Shown: positions 24,884-32,201, counted from the first letter of the stretch. The stretch: DNA of 43,497 bases from Candidatus Pelearchaeum sp. (GCA_015520425.1 WAQC01000032.1:1-43497), one strand, 5' to 3'. Numbers and translations are program-made. Notes: generated by a model from the letters alone, not told the origin.

Positions 24884-26337
24884 TGAATAAACCCAGAAAA
24901 ATAAACAGACCGCCTATTCAAAGAACACTAAGCATAACCATCTTGACCATACTGTTTCTAACTAACACACTTACTATGGCGTATGCGCAGGAGGATATAC
25001 GGCTGAGAGCTATAGAAGTATTGCAGACGAACTTTGAATATGTTAAGAAGAATCTCACCCCGTCATACGAGGCTGTTGAAGAGCTTAGCGGATATAGCAA
25101 GTTAAGAGCTACCGCCCTTCTTGGTCTTATGACCGCATACATATACCTCGGAACACAACTAGCAGAGCCTTTACAGTATCTCAACAGGATAGCGGAAAGA
25201 GTTAATCAGATGGTTGAAGAGCAGAGTGGCATAATATTTGGAAGATGGAGTAAAGAAGACTTCTTAAAACAATTAGCCATACATAGAGTAACTATAGAGT
25301 TTCTAGAGGCTCATTATGGAATAACCCGCGATGAGCGGAGTAGAGCCAATTTGATGAAGCTGGTTGATAATAGGATAAGCAATCTGGGTTGGAGTATAGG
25401 AGTATCGCGTGCTTACTCTCTACTTTCAGCGTCGTCATACGCGGTAATGCTATATGGTAAGGCGGAAGAGCCTGACCTTAGGGAGGTAGAGGCCGAGATA
25501 CTCAACACAGAGTTTGAAAAGCTCGTGAAAGAAACCGACCTGTTCAATTTATTAGTCTTATCCTACGTCTTGTCAAATTTAATAAGATATTCAGCTGAAT
25601 CGCAGACGTTCATCCGAAATGAGATAATAGTGCTATGGAATGTTACTTCGTTTTATGTTTTGCCCGCTGATGTTGGGCGCATAAAGGTCAATGCAGATGT
25701 CTATGAGACCGCCGTTATAACGCTTGGCGTTTATCTCACAATCCACGAAGCGGGTAAAATTCTTGGCGAAGAATATAGAGGTATTAGTGAGCGCTCTTTA
25801 AAATCCTCGGAACAGCTTGCTAAGGAGCTCATAAGGTTGTGGCGCTCCGACAATAGCCTAACACGCCATTTAACACAATTATTTACTATCTACAGCTATC
25901 TCCCGACATTGGAGCCCTCAACAGACATCATAAACAAACGAATACCCGTGTATGATGTGCTCCTACCTTTACTTCTAGAAAGATTGACCAGGCTAACGAC
26001 TAACGAGGATTTATCTAGGCTATTCGCGGATAACTCAGTGTTTGCCGTAAAGCTTCTGACAAGCGGGGATGGATATTACCCTATTGTGGAGGAGTTTATA
26101 GAGGGTGCTGAATTCTTCAATAGATTTGCTATATCTCAATTCTTATCATTATGGCTTGTTGAACAGAGCCGCCGCATCACCTCACAGATAATACCCGAAC
26201 CCCCAATAGCATACTATATCTCATTAATTTCTTCTTTAATAGTGCTGGGAGTCCTGACGCTCTTGTATAGGATGGGTAAGCTTCTTCCACCTGAGGTGAG
26301 AGAAGAATGGCCCAGCCGTCGCCTAGACTGGGGCTAA
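24880..26337 (+). CDS. Secreted helical protein with C-terminal membrane anchor, unknown
   Basis: 485 residues. An N-terminal signal peptide (hydrophobic core about 16-33, cleavage near MAYAQED) is followed by an almost entirely helical ectodomain of about 400 residues with no cysteine and no recognisable active site. One transmembrane segment (about 448-468) is followed by a short tail ending RRLDWG. The gene overlaps the M6 peptidase by 4 bases and the next membrane protein by 31 bases, so the three are probably translated together. Base composition is more AT-rich than in the flanking housekeeping genes. It could be a partner or substrate receptor for the peptidase; that is a guess from linkage. 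Confidence 0.6.
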   Translation: MMNKPRKINRPPIQRTLSITILTILFLTNTLTMAYAQEDIRLRAIEVLQTNFEYVKKNLTPSYEAVEELSGYSKLRATALLGLMTAYIYLGTQLAEPLQYLNRIAERVNQMVEEQSGIIFGRWSKEDFLKQLAIHRVTIEFLEAHYGITRDERSRANLMKLVDNRISNLGWSIGVSRAYSLLSASSYAVMLYGKAEEPDLREVEAEILNTEFEKLVKETDLFNLLVLSYVLSNLIRYSAESQTFIRNEIIVLWNVTSFYVLPADVGRIKVNADVYETAVITLGVYLTIHEAGKILGEEYRGISERSLKSSEQLAKELIRLWRSDNSLTRHLTQLFTIYSYLPTLEPSTDIINKRIPVYDVLLPLLLERLTRLTTNEDLSRLFADNSVFAVKLLTSGDGYYPIVEEFIEGAEFFNRFAISQFLSLWLVEQSRRITSQIIPEPPIAYYISLISSLIVLGVLTLLYRMGKLLPPEVREEWPSRRLDWG

Positions 26338-27521
26338 TCCTAACGCTGGTTGGTTTTATAGTAATAGCGGTTGGTTTGGCCGCTAATGCAGTGATTACAG
26401 ATGCCATAGACGCTAAAACCCTACAAGCCCAAAGCATCATTACGCTTCTTCCACTTGTTCTATACTCGGATATAGGTGTGGGAATCTTAGGATGGGGAAT
26501 TGGGCTGTATCTATCAAGTTTAAATCCTCTATCAAGAACATATCTATACCCAATAGTATCCGGAGTAGGTATCTTCATCCTAGTACAATCATTATTATTA
26601 CTTGACACCTCAGGAATACTCTATGCCTACGTGGATTTTTTCTGGGGACTCCAATTCGCGCTAGCGCCATCGCTGATAACCTCTGGCATAGTTTCTGGGG
26701 TGCTTGTTGAGAGGCGTAGGAGACTTGCAGGCATTCCCGAACCCAGTCTCCGTCATGAGAAAATACTAGTTATGATACTAGCGTTGATACTGCTGCTCTA
26801 CTATATACCAGCACCCACTATTGTTCTCCGCATGATTGCGCTCATACTCGCTACTTGGTTGATATGGCATTTTCTAAGCCCCTACGTAGCTTCAGTAATA
26901 TTACTGGGAATGTCTAGCAAATCTCTGAAAAACAAACAATCGCGCTATGATTTCATGATAGTGGAAAAGCCTCGCCCAGAGCCTATAACCCTCTCAAATA
27001 TAATCTCTAGAGCATACTATCCAGCAGCCTTCGGCGTTGGTCTAGCATTTACCCTCCTAAACCTCTCCCAATATATCCCTGAGCTAGCGGGACTCTTCCG
27101 CGAAGGGATGTTAGAGAGAACGGCAGATATTGTCTGGATTTCTTTAATTATAATGGCCGTAGGCTCAATCTACGTCGGTCCCGTAGCGTGGATTTTTGAC
27201 GATGCTGGTGTGAGGTTATATGATAGGTTAAGGCGAGTTATGCTAAAACCGCAGTTGGCTAGATTTGCTGACGAGCTTGTGGAGCTATACTCATTTATCC
27301 AAGTTCCGCTGAGCTTTTTTGTGGGCATATCAATAGGAAGACTGGCTGAATCCATCTTTCTGGCAGCGGTGCTGATATACACGATATTCATGGCCGCCTT
27401 CATAGTAACGCTACTATATGCTCTTCTCTCTTCGGAAAAACACCTATACCGTTTTATTCAAATTCTCCACTCGCGAGGAGCTTTAAAACCGCCTGAAAAA
27501 GGCTTATACGTAGGCACATAA
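26307..27521 (+). CDS. Polytopic membrane protein, unknown function
   Basis: 404 residues with roughly nine hydrophobic segments, including GLILTLVGFIVIAVGLAANA near the N-terminus and pairs near 150-185, 235-255, 275-300 and 325-385. A charged loop lies at about 205-235 (SKSLKNKQSRYDFM...KPRPEP). A strong ribosome-binding site, GAGGTGA at 26293-26299, lies 7 bases before the ATG inside the end of the previous gene, so the 31-base overlap is real translation coupling and not a start-site error. No transporter signature is apparent. It ends with a short soluble tail. The family is not recognised. Confidence 0.6.
   Translation: MAQPSPRLGLILTLVGFIVIAVGLAANAVITDAIDAKTLQAQSIITLLPLVLYSDIGVGILGWGIGLYLSSLNPLSRTYLYPIVSGVGIFILVQSLLLLDTSGILYAYVDFFWGLQFALAPSLITSGIVSGVLVERRRRLAGIPEPSLRHEKILVMILALILLLYYIPAPTIVLRMIALILATWLIWHFLSPYVASVILLGMSSKSLKNKQSRYDFMIVEKPRPEPITLSNIISRAYYPAAFGVGLAFTLLNLSQYIPELAGLFREGMLERTADIVWISLIIMAVGSIYVGPVAWIFDDAGVRLYDRLRRVMLKPQLARFADELVELYSFIQVPLSFFVGISIGRLAESIFLAAVLIYTIFMAAFIVTLLYALLSSEKHLYRFIQILHSRGALKPPEKGLYVGT
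27502..27509 (+). promoter_or_regulatory. TATA-like element before the PRC-barrel/zinc-ribbon gene
   Basis: CTTATACG lies about 24-31 bases before the ATG at 27533, within the end of the preceding gene. There is no Shine-Dalgarno sequence in front of that ATG, so a leaderless transcript is the simplest reading. Confidence 0.3.
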
Positions 27522-27532
27522 ATGTTGTTTTT

Positions 27533-28009
27533 ATGTCTGGGGTTACCCGAAGTAAGGTAGTGGGGCTTCAGGTCTATAACCCTGATGGAACGTTAGTTGG
27601 GACAGTACAAGATGTCATCTTGCCAATAGGAGAGGAAGGCGGGGAAATATCGCTGCAAATCATTACAAAGTATAATCAGACTGAGAGCGTTAAGTGGTCT
27701 GAGGTTGAGGCTGTTGGTGATATAGTGATTTTGAAGAATAAGATTGAACTTAAGGCGCCTGAGGGGCAGCAGCCTACCGCAGCTCCGCAGCCTTCGCAGC
27801 CAACCCCACAACCAGTATCTCCACAGCCGTATGTGGCTACTCCACCAACTCCACAGCCCCCGCAACAACAGAAGGGAATAGGCGGGATTGCTTCAAAACT
27901 TGGATTCGGCAAGAAGGAAGAAAACCGCTGCCCAACCTGCGGCTCTCCACTAACGTATATAGAACAGTATCAGCGCTGGTACTGCTACAACGAAGGAAAA
28001 TACGTCTAA
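27533..28009 (+). CDS. PRC-barrel protein with Pro/Gln linker and C-terminal zinc ribbon
   Basis: 158 residues. Residues 1-75 form a PRC-barrel-like beta domain (VVGLQVYNPDGTLVGTVQDV, then SVKWSEVEAVGDIVIL), a fold that in archaea and bacteria binds RNA or other proteins. About 45 residues of Pro/Gln-rich linker follow (PQPSQPTPQPVSPQPY). The tail begins CPTCGSPLTYIEQYQRW (from residue 133) and ends with only one further Cys, so the second zinc knuckle is incomplete compared with its two neighbours. There is no membrane segment. This tail is repeated in the next two genes. The protein is probably cytoplasmic and may link to the membrane proteins through a shared partner. Confidence 0.7.
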   Translation: MSGVTRSKVVGLQVYNPDGTLVGTVQDVILPIGEEGGEISLQIITKYNQTESVKWSEVEAVGDIVILKNKIELKAPEGQQPTAAPQPSQPTPQPVSPQPYVATPPTPQPPQQQKGIGGIASKLGFGKKEENRCPTCGSPLTYIEQYQRWYCYNEGKYV

Positions 28010-28139
28010 CACACTCTGTCTAGTTTTTACTATATTTTCTTTCTTGTAGCAAATTAATAATGCGACTAAAAATCAATTATTTTTGACTAAGTCCATCAAA
28101 AGACAATATTTATAACCTATAATAAATATAGAATAAGTT
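28010..28139 (+). terminator. T-rich terminator followed by a new promoter
   Basis: After the stop at 28009 come T-rich runs (GTTTTTAC and ATTTTCTTTCTT, about 28022-28046), suited to archaeal termination. Further AT-rich sequence leads to the promoter element at 28107-28128. The 130-base gap therefore separates two transcription units. I see no RNA gene in it. Confidence 0.45.
28111..28128 (+). promoter_or_regulatory. AT-rich promoter element, copy 2
   Basis: TATAACCTATAATAAATA is nearly identical to the element at 22680-22697. Together with ATATT just upstream it forms a TATA box (about 28107-28116) that would start transcription close to the ATG at 28140, giving a leaderless mRNA. Confidence 0.5.
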
Positions 28140-28730
28140 ATGACATATCCTCCTGTTCCCTCCGCGCGAAAACGTCCAATAGGCTTGACAATCCTCGCTG
28201 TACTCTTCATAATAGTTTCAGTGTTTGCATTCTTTGGTGCTGCTGGAGCGGCTGCTCAGGGGGCTATTTTAGAGGCAGTGGGCATGTCGCCAACGGCCGT
28301 GATAATAACAGGAGTGTTATCGGGTATTCTCGGCCTTGCGGCTGGAGTAGCCATGCTGATGGGAAGGGCTTACATGCTAGTAATAGGTGCGGTCGTGATA
28401 TACATCATAATATCCCTAATCAACCCATTCCTACAGCCCGCAGCTATTACAGACCCAATAACTGGACAGCAGATAGATTTACGTGGCCAGTCGCTGGCTG
28501 GTTCTGCGATAAGTATTCTCATAGCTTTGGTTGTCTTGTTCTACTTGACCCGCGGGCATGTTAAGGCGTTTTTCCAGCCTGCTCCGTCGGCTATGTATCC
28601 TCCGCCGACAGCGCCAACTCCGCCTCCTCCGCCAACCGCAGCATCAGCGTGCCCAACATGCGGCACACCGCTTCAGTTCGTACCCCAATACCAGCGATAC
28701 TGGTGCCCCACATGCAGGCAGTATAGGTGA
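28140..28730 (+). CDS. Four-helix membrane protein with C-terminal zinc ribbon
   Basis: 196 residues. A short Pro/basic N-terminus (MTYPPVPSARKRPIG) precedes about four membrane helices (around 15-37, 50-68, 72-98 and 120-142). A Pro-rich linker then leads to a zinc ribbon starting at residue 171: CPTCGTPLQFVPQYQRYW followed by a CPTC pair, giving four cysteines. The ribbon probably faces the cytoplasm. The same tail, with 21 or more of 26 positions identical by eye, is found in the following gene. It has its own promoter and a T-rich terminator (about 28744-28756), so it is monocistronic. Function unknown. Confidence 0.68.
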   Translation: MTYPPVPSARKRPIGLTILAVLFIIVSVFAFFGAAGAAAQGAILEAVGMSPTAVIITGVLSGILGLAAGVAMLMGRAYMLVIGAVVIYIIISLINPFLQPAAITDPITGQQIDLRGQSLAGSAISILIALVVLFYLTRGHVKAFFQPAPSAMYPPPTAPTPPPPPTAASACPTCGTPLQFVPQYQRYWCPTCRQYR

Positions 28731-28764
28731 ATTCTCCTCATATCACTTTTTATTTTGTGGGGAA

Positions 28765-28773
28765 AATTTATTA
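28765..28773 (+). promoter_or_regulatory. TATA-like box before the second zinc-ribbon membrane gene
   Basis: AATTTATTA lies 27-35 bases before the ATG at 28800, the spacing expected for a leaderless transcript. It follows a T-rich stretch (CTTTTTATTTTG) that probably terminates the preceding gene. Confidence 0.4.
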
Positions 28774-28799
28774 ACAATTAATGGCGGAAAGCCGCAATT

Positions 28800-29345
28800 A
28801 TGTTATGGCGCACAGGTTTTGTTAAGAGATTAGACAGGATACTCTTGGCGTTATTTGTTGTATTTATAGCGGCTAGCGTAATACCGTCTGCTTCCAGTCA
28901 GCAACGCGAGCAGCAGATTATTGCATTAGCTTTTGATATTTGTCTCTCTCCTCTAACACAAGACCAGCAGATAGCAAATCTATGCTTAAGGCTAGGGCAG
29001 CAGGCAACTTTTGAGCTTGCCAATCAAGTCGTCAATAGGGCTTGTCAAATAAGTCCTAACGAGGTCAGCCAATACTCTAGGCAGTTCTATGGGTTTGACG
29101 CTTGTGCTGGCGGTGTTTTGGGTGGTGTATGGCTTTGGGTAGCTGGGGGTGTTGGTGCGGCGCTTATAGTGGGAGCTGTTGTGGCTGCGATTATAAAGAG
29201 GAGAAGAGCCAGCTATATGCCCCCAGCAACGTATCCGCCAGCCCCACAGCAGGCGCCGCCGACCTGCCCGACCTGTGGAACACCACTACAGTTCATACCT
29301 CAATACCAGCGAAACTGGTGTCCAGCCTGCCAGCAGTATAAATAG
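28800..29345 (+). CDS. Single-pass membrane protein with Cys-containing ectodomain and C-terminal zinc ribbon
   Basis: 181 residues. An N-terminal hydrophobic signal or anchor (about 11-33) is followed by an ectodomain of about 70 residues with four cysteines (AFDICLSPL, IANLCLRLG, NRACQISP, FDACAGG), possibly disulfide-bonded. A transmembrane helix (about 103-128) and a basic stop-transfer (IKRRRASY) come next, then a Pro-rich linker and the zinc ribbon from residue 156 (CPTCGTPLQFIPQYQRNW, then CPAC). This orientation puts the ectodomain outside and the ribbon in the cytoplasm, a sensor-like layout. Function is unknown. It is probably a single transcription unit. Confidence 0.68.
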   Translation: MLWRTGFVKRLDRILLALFVVFIAASVIPSASSQQREQQIIALAFDICLSPLTQDQQIANLCLRLGQQATFELANQVVNRACQISPNEVSQYSRQFYGFDACAGGVLGGVWLWVAGGVGAALIVGAVVAAIIKRRRASYMPPATYPPAPQQAPPTCPTCGTPLQFIPQYQRNWCPACQQYK

Positions 29346-29394
29346 AATAACCCCCTTTTCATTATTTTATTCTCTAGGCTTACCTAAGCATTAA

Positions 29395-29403
29395 TTTTAA
29401 ATA
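29395..29403 (+). promoter_or_regulatory. TATA-like box before the Pro-rich zinc-ribbon membrane gene
   Basis: TTTTAAATA lies 24-32 bases before an in-frame ATG at 29427 but only a few bases before the ATG at 29406. If the message is leaderless, 29427 is the true start. A T-rich stretch (about 29356-29373) before it probably ends the previous transcript. Confidence 0.4.
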
Positions 29404-29405
29404 TA

Positions 29406-29999
29406 ATGTCAAATAAACTAGATAGTATGCTTCTACTAGCTTATCCTCCTTCACCACCACATTATCCCCCAACAGCCCCCTACGACCCTTACAGAATGCT
29501 CAAGGATTCTAGCATTAGGGTTTTCATAATTCTCCTAATAGGTACGCTGGTTTTGGCTGTTATTGGCTCTATACTAATAAGTACTTCAGTTGGTGTGCGT
29601 GGGTTGATAGTTCAGAGGAATGTTGCGCAGGAGATTGTTGGCTGGCTCTTCGTTATCGCTGGAGGTGTTCAGGGGATAGCTGCTCTTCTCTGGCTGCTAC
29701 TTATTCATATGAAGATAAATCCAAATGAGCTATGGTACATGTCGTCCAACTTGCGTTTATTAAGATACATAGGGTTCGTGGCTTATCCGTTCATTACAAA
29801 ATTTGAGCAGCAGCTCGCGGCTCAGGTTTATGGTGGGCAGTATCAGCAGGCTCCTCCCCCGCAGTATCAGCAGTCGCAACCACAGCCTTATGCGCCGACT
29901 CCACCAATCTACACATGTCCTAGATGCGGAAACCAAATACAGCCTGGAGCACCTATATGCCCCTACTGTGGATTCCAGTTCCAGCAGCCACAAACCTAA
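29406..29999 (+). CDS. Membrane protein with Pro-rich N-terminus and double-knuckle zinc ribbon
   Basis: 197 residues from 29406; the promoter position favours the internal ATG at 29427, giving MLLLAYPPSPPHYPPTAPYD. A Pro/Tyr-rich cytoplasmic head precedes two or three membrane segments (about 35-58, 76-100 and possibly 120-135). A Gln/Pro-rich linker follows (QQAPPPQYQQSQPQPY), then a zinc ribbon with CPRCGNQIQPGAPICPYCG, two complete CxxC pairs. This ribbon is of the common double-zinc-ribbon type and is not the QYQR tail of the previous three genes. The LAYPPSPP head resembles the start of the minus-strand protein ending at 30851. Function unknown. Confidence 0.65.
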   Translation: MSNKLDSMLLLAYPPSPPHYPPTAPYDPYRMLKDSSIRVFIILLIGTLVLAVIGSILISTSVGVRGLIVQRNVAQEIVGWLFVIAGGVQGIAALLWLLLIHMKINPNELWYMSSNLRLLRYIGFVAYPFITKFEQQLAAQVYGGQYQQAPPPQYQQSQPQPYAPTPPIYTCPRCGNQIQPGAPICPYCGFQFQQPQT

Positions 30000-30040
30000 T
30001 GCTCATTTTTATAAGCTACTTAACACACCCAGCTGCGGGG

Positions 30041-30050
30041 TATAAAATTT
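30041..30050 (+). promoter_or_regulatory. TATA box of the treble-clef membrane gene
   Basis: TATAAAATTT lies 40-49 bases before the TTG at 30090. With a start near 30072 the message would have an 18-base leader carrying GGGGTG (30077-30082), a usable ribosome-binding site. A T-run (CATTTTTATA, about 30004-30013) upstream probably terminates the previous gene. Confidence 0.5.
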
Positions 30051-30089
30051 TTAACCTATCCAAGCATAGGCTGCAAGGGGTGTTTATTA

Positions 30090-30854
30090 TTGGTTGTCGG
30101 CAGTAATGGTCTTAAAGCGGGTGCTCTTGCTGGTGTTCCCTTGGTAGCGATAAATGTAGCGGTTTCACTCACCATGAATCTCTCTCAGATAGGCCAGGTA
30201 ATAGGCGATGCCGTCATAACACTCGTAATCACTGCGCTTCTCGGTCTGATTATAGCAGGTTTGAAGAAGGCGCTGTTCTTTATGAGAATATCCTCGGCTA
30301 ATCTGGCTATGGTTATGGGGCTTGTTGCGGCAGGTTTGATGATATACGATGGGAGGCCAGAGGTTCTCGTGGGGCATGGCGTTAGGTCTGCGGCTGAGCA
30401 GTATCTGGGGCCGTCTATGGCTGCTATAATTCCCCCTCTTGCCGCTGGCCTCTTTTGGGGTATGTTGATGGGGACGCTCTACGCTAAGATGGGTGGCGAG
30501 AGGGCTGAAGCCATTCAGCAGCCCGTGCATCGCCGCGTATTTTCCCGCCTATTTACGCGCGAGAGGGAAGCCCAACAGCAAGCTAGGGCTGGAACACTCC
30601 AGCCCCCAAGGGTTCAGCAACCACCCATGTCTCCACAACAACAGATACAGCCGCGAATCAAGGCCGAGAAAGATAAGTGCGCCTCATGCGGCGCTAAGAA
30701 AGGCGGACTATTCGGCAAAAAAATCAAGTTTATGGAATGTAAGCGGGACGGCCTGATTTACTGCGAGAACTGTTATACAAGATTTCCACGATTCGGCGGT
30801 ATAACCTATGCCTGTCCTAGATGCGGCGGCGCGCTCTCAATAGTAACAGACTAG
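30090..30854 (+). CDS. Membrane protein with C-terminal seven-cysteine zinc module
   Basis: 254 residues from a TTG start, chosen because GGGGTG at 30077-30082 is correctly spaced and no ATG is available in frame nearby. Four hydrophobic segments (about 12-32, 36-55, 67-84 and 108-130) are followed by a basic, Gln/Pro-rich linker (HRRVFSRLFTREREAQQQAR...). The cysteine-rich end (from about residue 194) has CASCG, a lone Cys in FMECKRDG, YCENC and ACPRCGG. The first half looks like a treble-clef finger of the DUF4428/LIM kind and the last CxxC closes a ribbon. It shares the membrane-linker-zinc plan of the three preceding genes. Its stop overlaps that of the convergent gene by 4 bases. Confidence 0.65.
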   Translation: MVVGSNGLKAGALAGVPLVAINVAVSLTMNLSQIGQVIGDAVITLVITALLGLIIAGLKKALFFMRISSANLAMVMGLVAAGLMIYDGRPEVLVGHGVRSAAEQYLGPSMAAIIPPLAAGLFWGMLMGTLYAKMGGERAEAIQQPVHRRVFSRLFTREREAQQQARAGTLQPPRVQQPPMSPQQQIQPRIKAEKDKCASCGAKKGGLFGKKIKFMECKRDGLIYCENCYTRFPRFGGITYACPRCGGALSIVTD

Positions 30855-31306
30855 ACGGTGAATATTGTTACCATGATTAAGGTCGTAGGCTCTCCCGTCG
30901 GCTGAGGCTGTTTGAAAAATCCCACATGCACGAAGTTCTGATTACCCTCCCTGCTAGTCCATACATATACTCTATTCACACCGTTGGGTTTGCATTCCTG
31001 CTCTATGAAGACCTGCAAGACCGCCTGGACGTTCCCTATTTCATGGGGCTGGAAATACGATACATAGCCGCGCTGTATCTCCAACATGGCGCTGCATCTA
31101 TGCGCCTCCACCACTTCAAACCCGTTCTGTTGTAGCATGCCTTTAACGTCCTGGATAACCTTGTCGCGCGTGAGCGGCGGATACGGTGCTGGTCCTCTCG
31201 GCGGGTATTGGTAGGGAGGAGGCCCTGGCGGATAGCCTGGTGGTGGGGGAGATGGGGGATACGACAAGGCAGTAATCACCCGTGCTACTCTCCAATTCTC
31301 TACCAA
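30851..31306 (-). CDS. Small protein with Pro/Tyr-rich N-terminus and compact C-terminal domain, unknown
   Basis: 151 residues if started at TTG 31306; a TATA-like patch (about 31307-31315) favours a leaderless GTG at 31279, giving MITALSYPPSPP. The head is proline-rich (PPPPGYPPGPPPYQYPPRGP) like that of the gene at 29406. The C-terminal 100 residues form an alpha/beta domain (KVIQDVKGMLQQNGFEVVEA, then VQAVLQVFIEQECKP and VYVWTSREG) with no catalytic signature that I know. There is no membrane segment. It lies 10 bases after dtdA on the same strand and converges on the zinc-module gene. Function unknown. Confidence 0.55.
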   Translation of the reverse strand: MVENWRVARVITALSYPPSPPPPGYPPGPPPYQYPPRGPAPYPPLTRDKVIQDVKGMLQQNGFEVVEAHRCSAMLEIQRGYVSYFQPHEIGNVQAVLQVFIEQECKPNGVNRVYVWTSREGNQNFVHVGFFKQPQPTGEPTTLIMVTIFTV

Positions 31307-31316
31307 TAATTAAGCA

Positions 31317-32132
31317 TTAAAGCCTCACATAATCAACTCCAATCTCGCTCAACTCCTCTAGCAGTTTCTGACGTTGTTCCGAGTTTATTCCCTTCCAATC
31401 AACGTATGCGAGTCTTGGTTTCTCCACCGTCTTCTCAAACGCTTCCCGTATCATTTTGCTTGATAGTGGGAAGTGGTATTTCGGCGCTATGTGGCCGAAG
31501 GCTACCCTCTCCTGTAATACTAGGGGCGTGAATCGCGGCGTATAGTGGCCGCCGCCAAAACCAACAGCTATCTCAGGAGCATTCACATGCTCAGCCGCGC
31601 ATGCTGCTAGACATGCCTCTGCAACAATCTCACCCATCTTCGGGTTGTTCCACTCTGCTGGGGAGCTGCCTAGCTCTACGAAGAGTAGGGGCTTCTCCGA
31701 ATAGGGTCCGTGATGCGTTGCTTCCATACCCACATCCCATCCAGCTAGCCCAGCCTCTTCCACTAGGCGTCTCAGCTTGCTTACAGCAGAAAATATCGCG
31801 CGTGCGGATGTGGTGGCGAGAGAGCTTGGCCTACCTCCAAACTCCGCCTTCTCACCCCAGTTACCTACTGGATGAGACAGCACGGCCTTCACCCCAGCCT
31901 CCGAAACATGCTTAGACGCCACAACAATAAGCCCCGCATCAATACTGGAAACCTCATCATCAGCATAGATTGAAGGCCTATTTACCGTGATTATCCTAAT
32001 ATCCCCACGCCTATAGACGGGGTTCCCAAACATGCTGGAAGAATCTTCTCTGAAGCCGAATGACTCTATCAGCCGCTCCCTTATGTTGAGCGAGGCTGGG
32101 TCCTCTTTGGAGCAGAGTATGACTTTGTCCAT
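31317..32132 (-). CDS. dtdA: D-aminoacyl-tRNA deacylase, archaeal type
   Basis: 271 residues, normal for DtdA. It removes D-amino acids mischarged onto tRNA in the cytoplasm, using zinc. Recognisable family segments are VVASKHVSEAGVKAVLSHPV, the conserved GNWGEKAEFGGRPSSLA (about 109-125), GWDVGMEATHHGPYSEKP with the histidine pair, and VGFGGGHYTPRFTPL with another invariant His. The HxxN-free, all-archaeal/plant architecture is distinct from bacterial Dtd. It is divergent from the COG2521-like methyltransferase gene. Confidence 0.93.
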   Translation of the reverse strand: MDKVILCSKEDPASLNIRERLIESFGFREDSSSMFGNPVYRRGDIRIITVNRPSIYADDEVSSIDAGLIVVASKHVSEAGVKAVLSHPVGNWGEKAEFGGRPSSLATTSARAIFSAVSKLRRLVEEAGLAGWDVGMEATHHGPYSEKPLLFVELGSSPAEWNNPKMGEIVAEACLAACAAEHVNAPEIAVGFGGGHYTPRFTPLVLQERVAFGHIAPKYHFPLSSKMIREAFEKTVEKPRLAYVDWKGINSEQRQKLLEELSEIGVDYVRL

Positions 32133-32162
32133 GACTGTTATGCTGTCGTTGCGCTGGCGACT

Positions 32163-32173
32163 ATTAATTTATG
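32163..32173 (+). promoter_or_regulatory. TATA-like box before the COG2521-like methyltransferase gene
   Basis: ATTAATTTATG lies about 29-39 bases before the ATG at 32202 in the 69-base divergent gap with dtdA; the expected transcription start falls at or just before the ATG. Confidence 0.35.
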
Positions 32174-32201
32174 ATGGGACACCGTTTATTATCGTGGATG
32201 C

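Noticed and set aside
30090-30854. RING-finger E3 ligase as part of an archaeal ubiquitin-like system
   Set aside because: Cysteine spacing does not fit RING, only seven Cys are present, and there are no E1, E2, ubiquitin-like or Rpn11 genes in the window.
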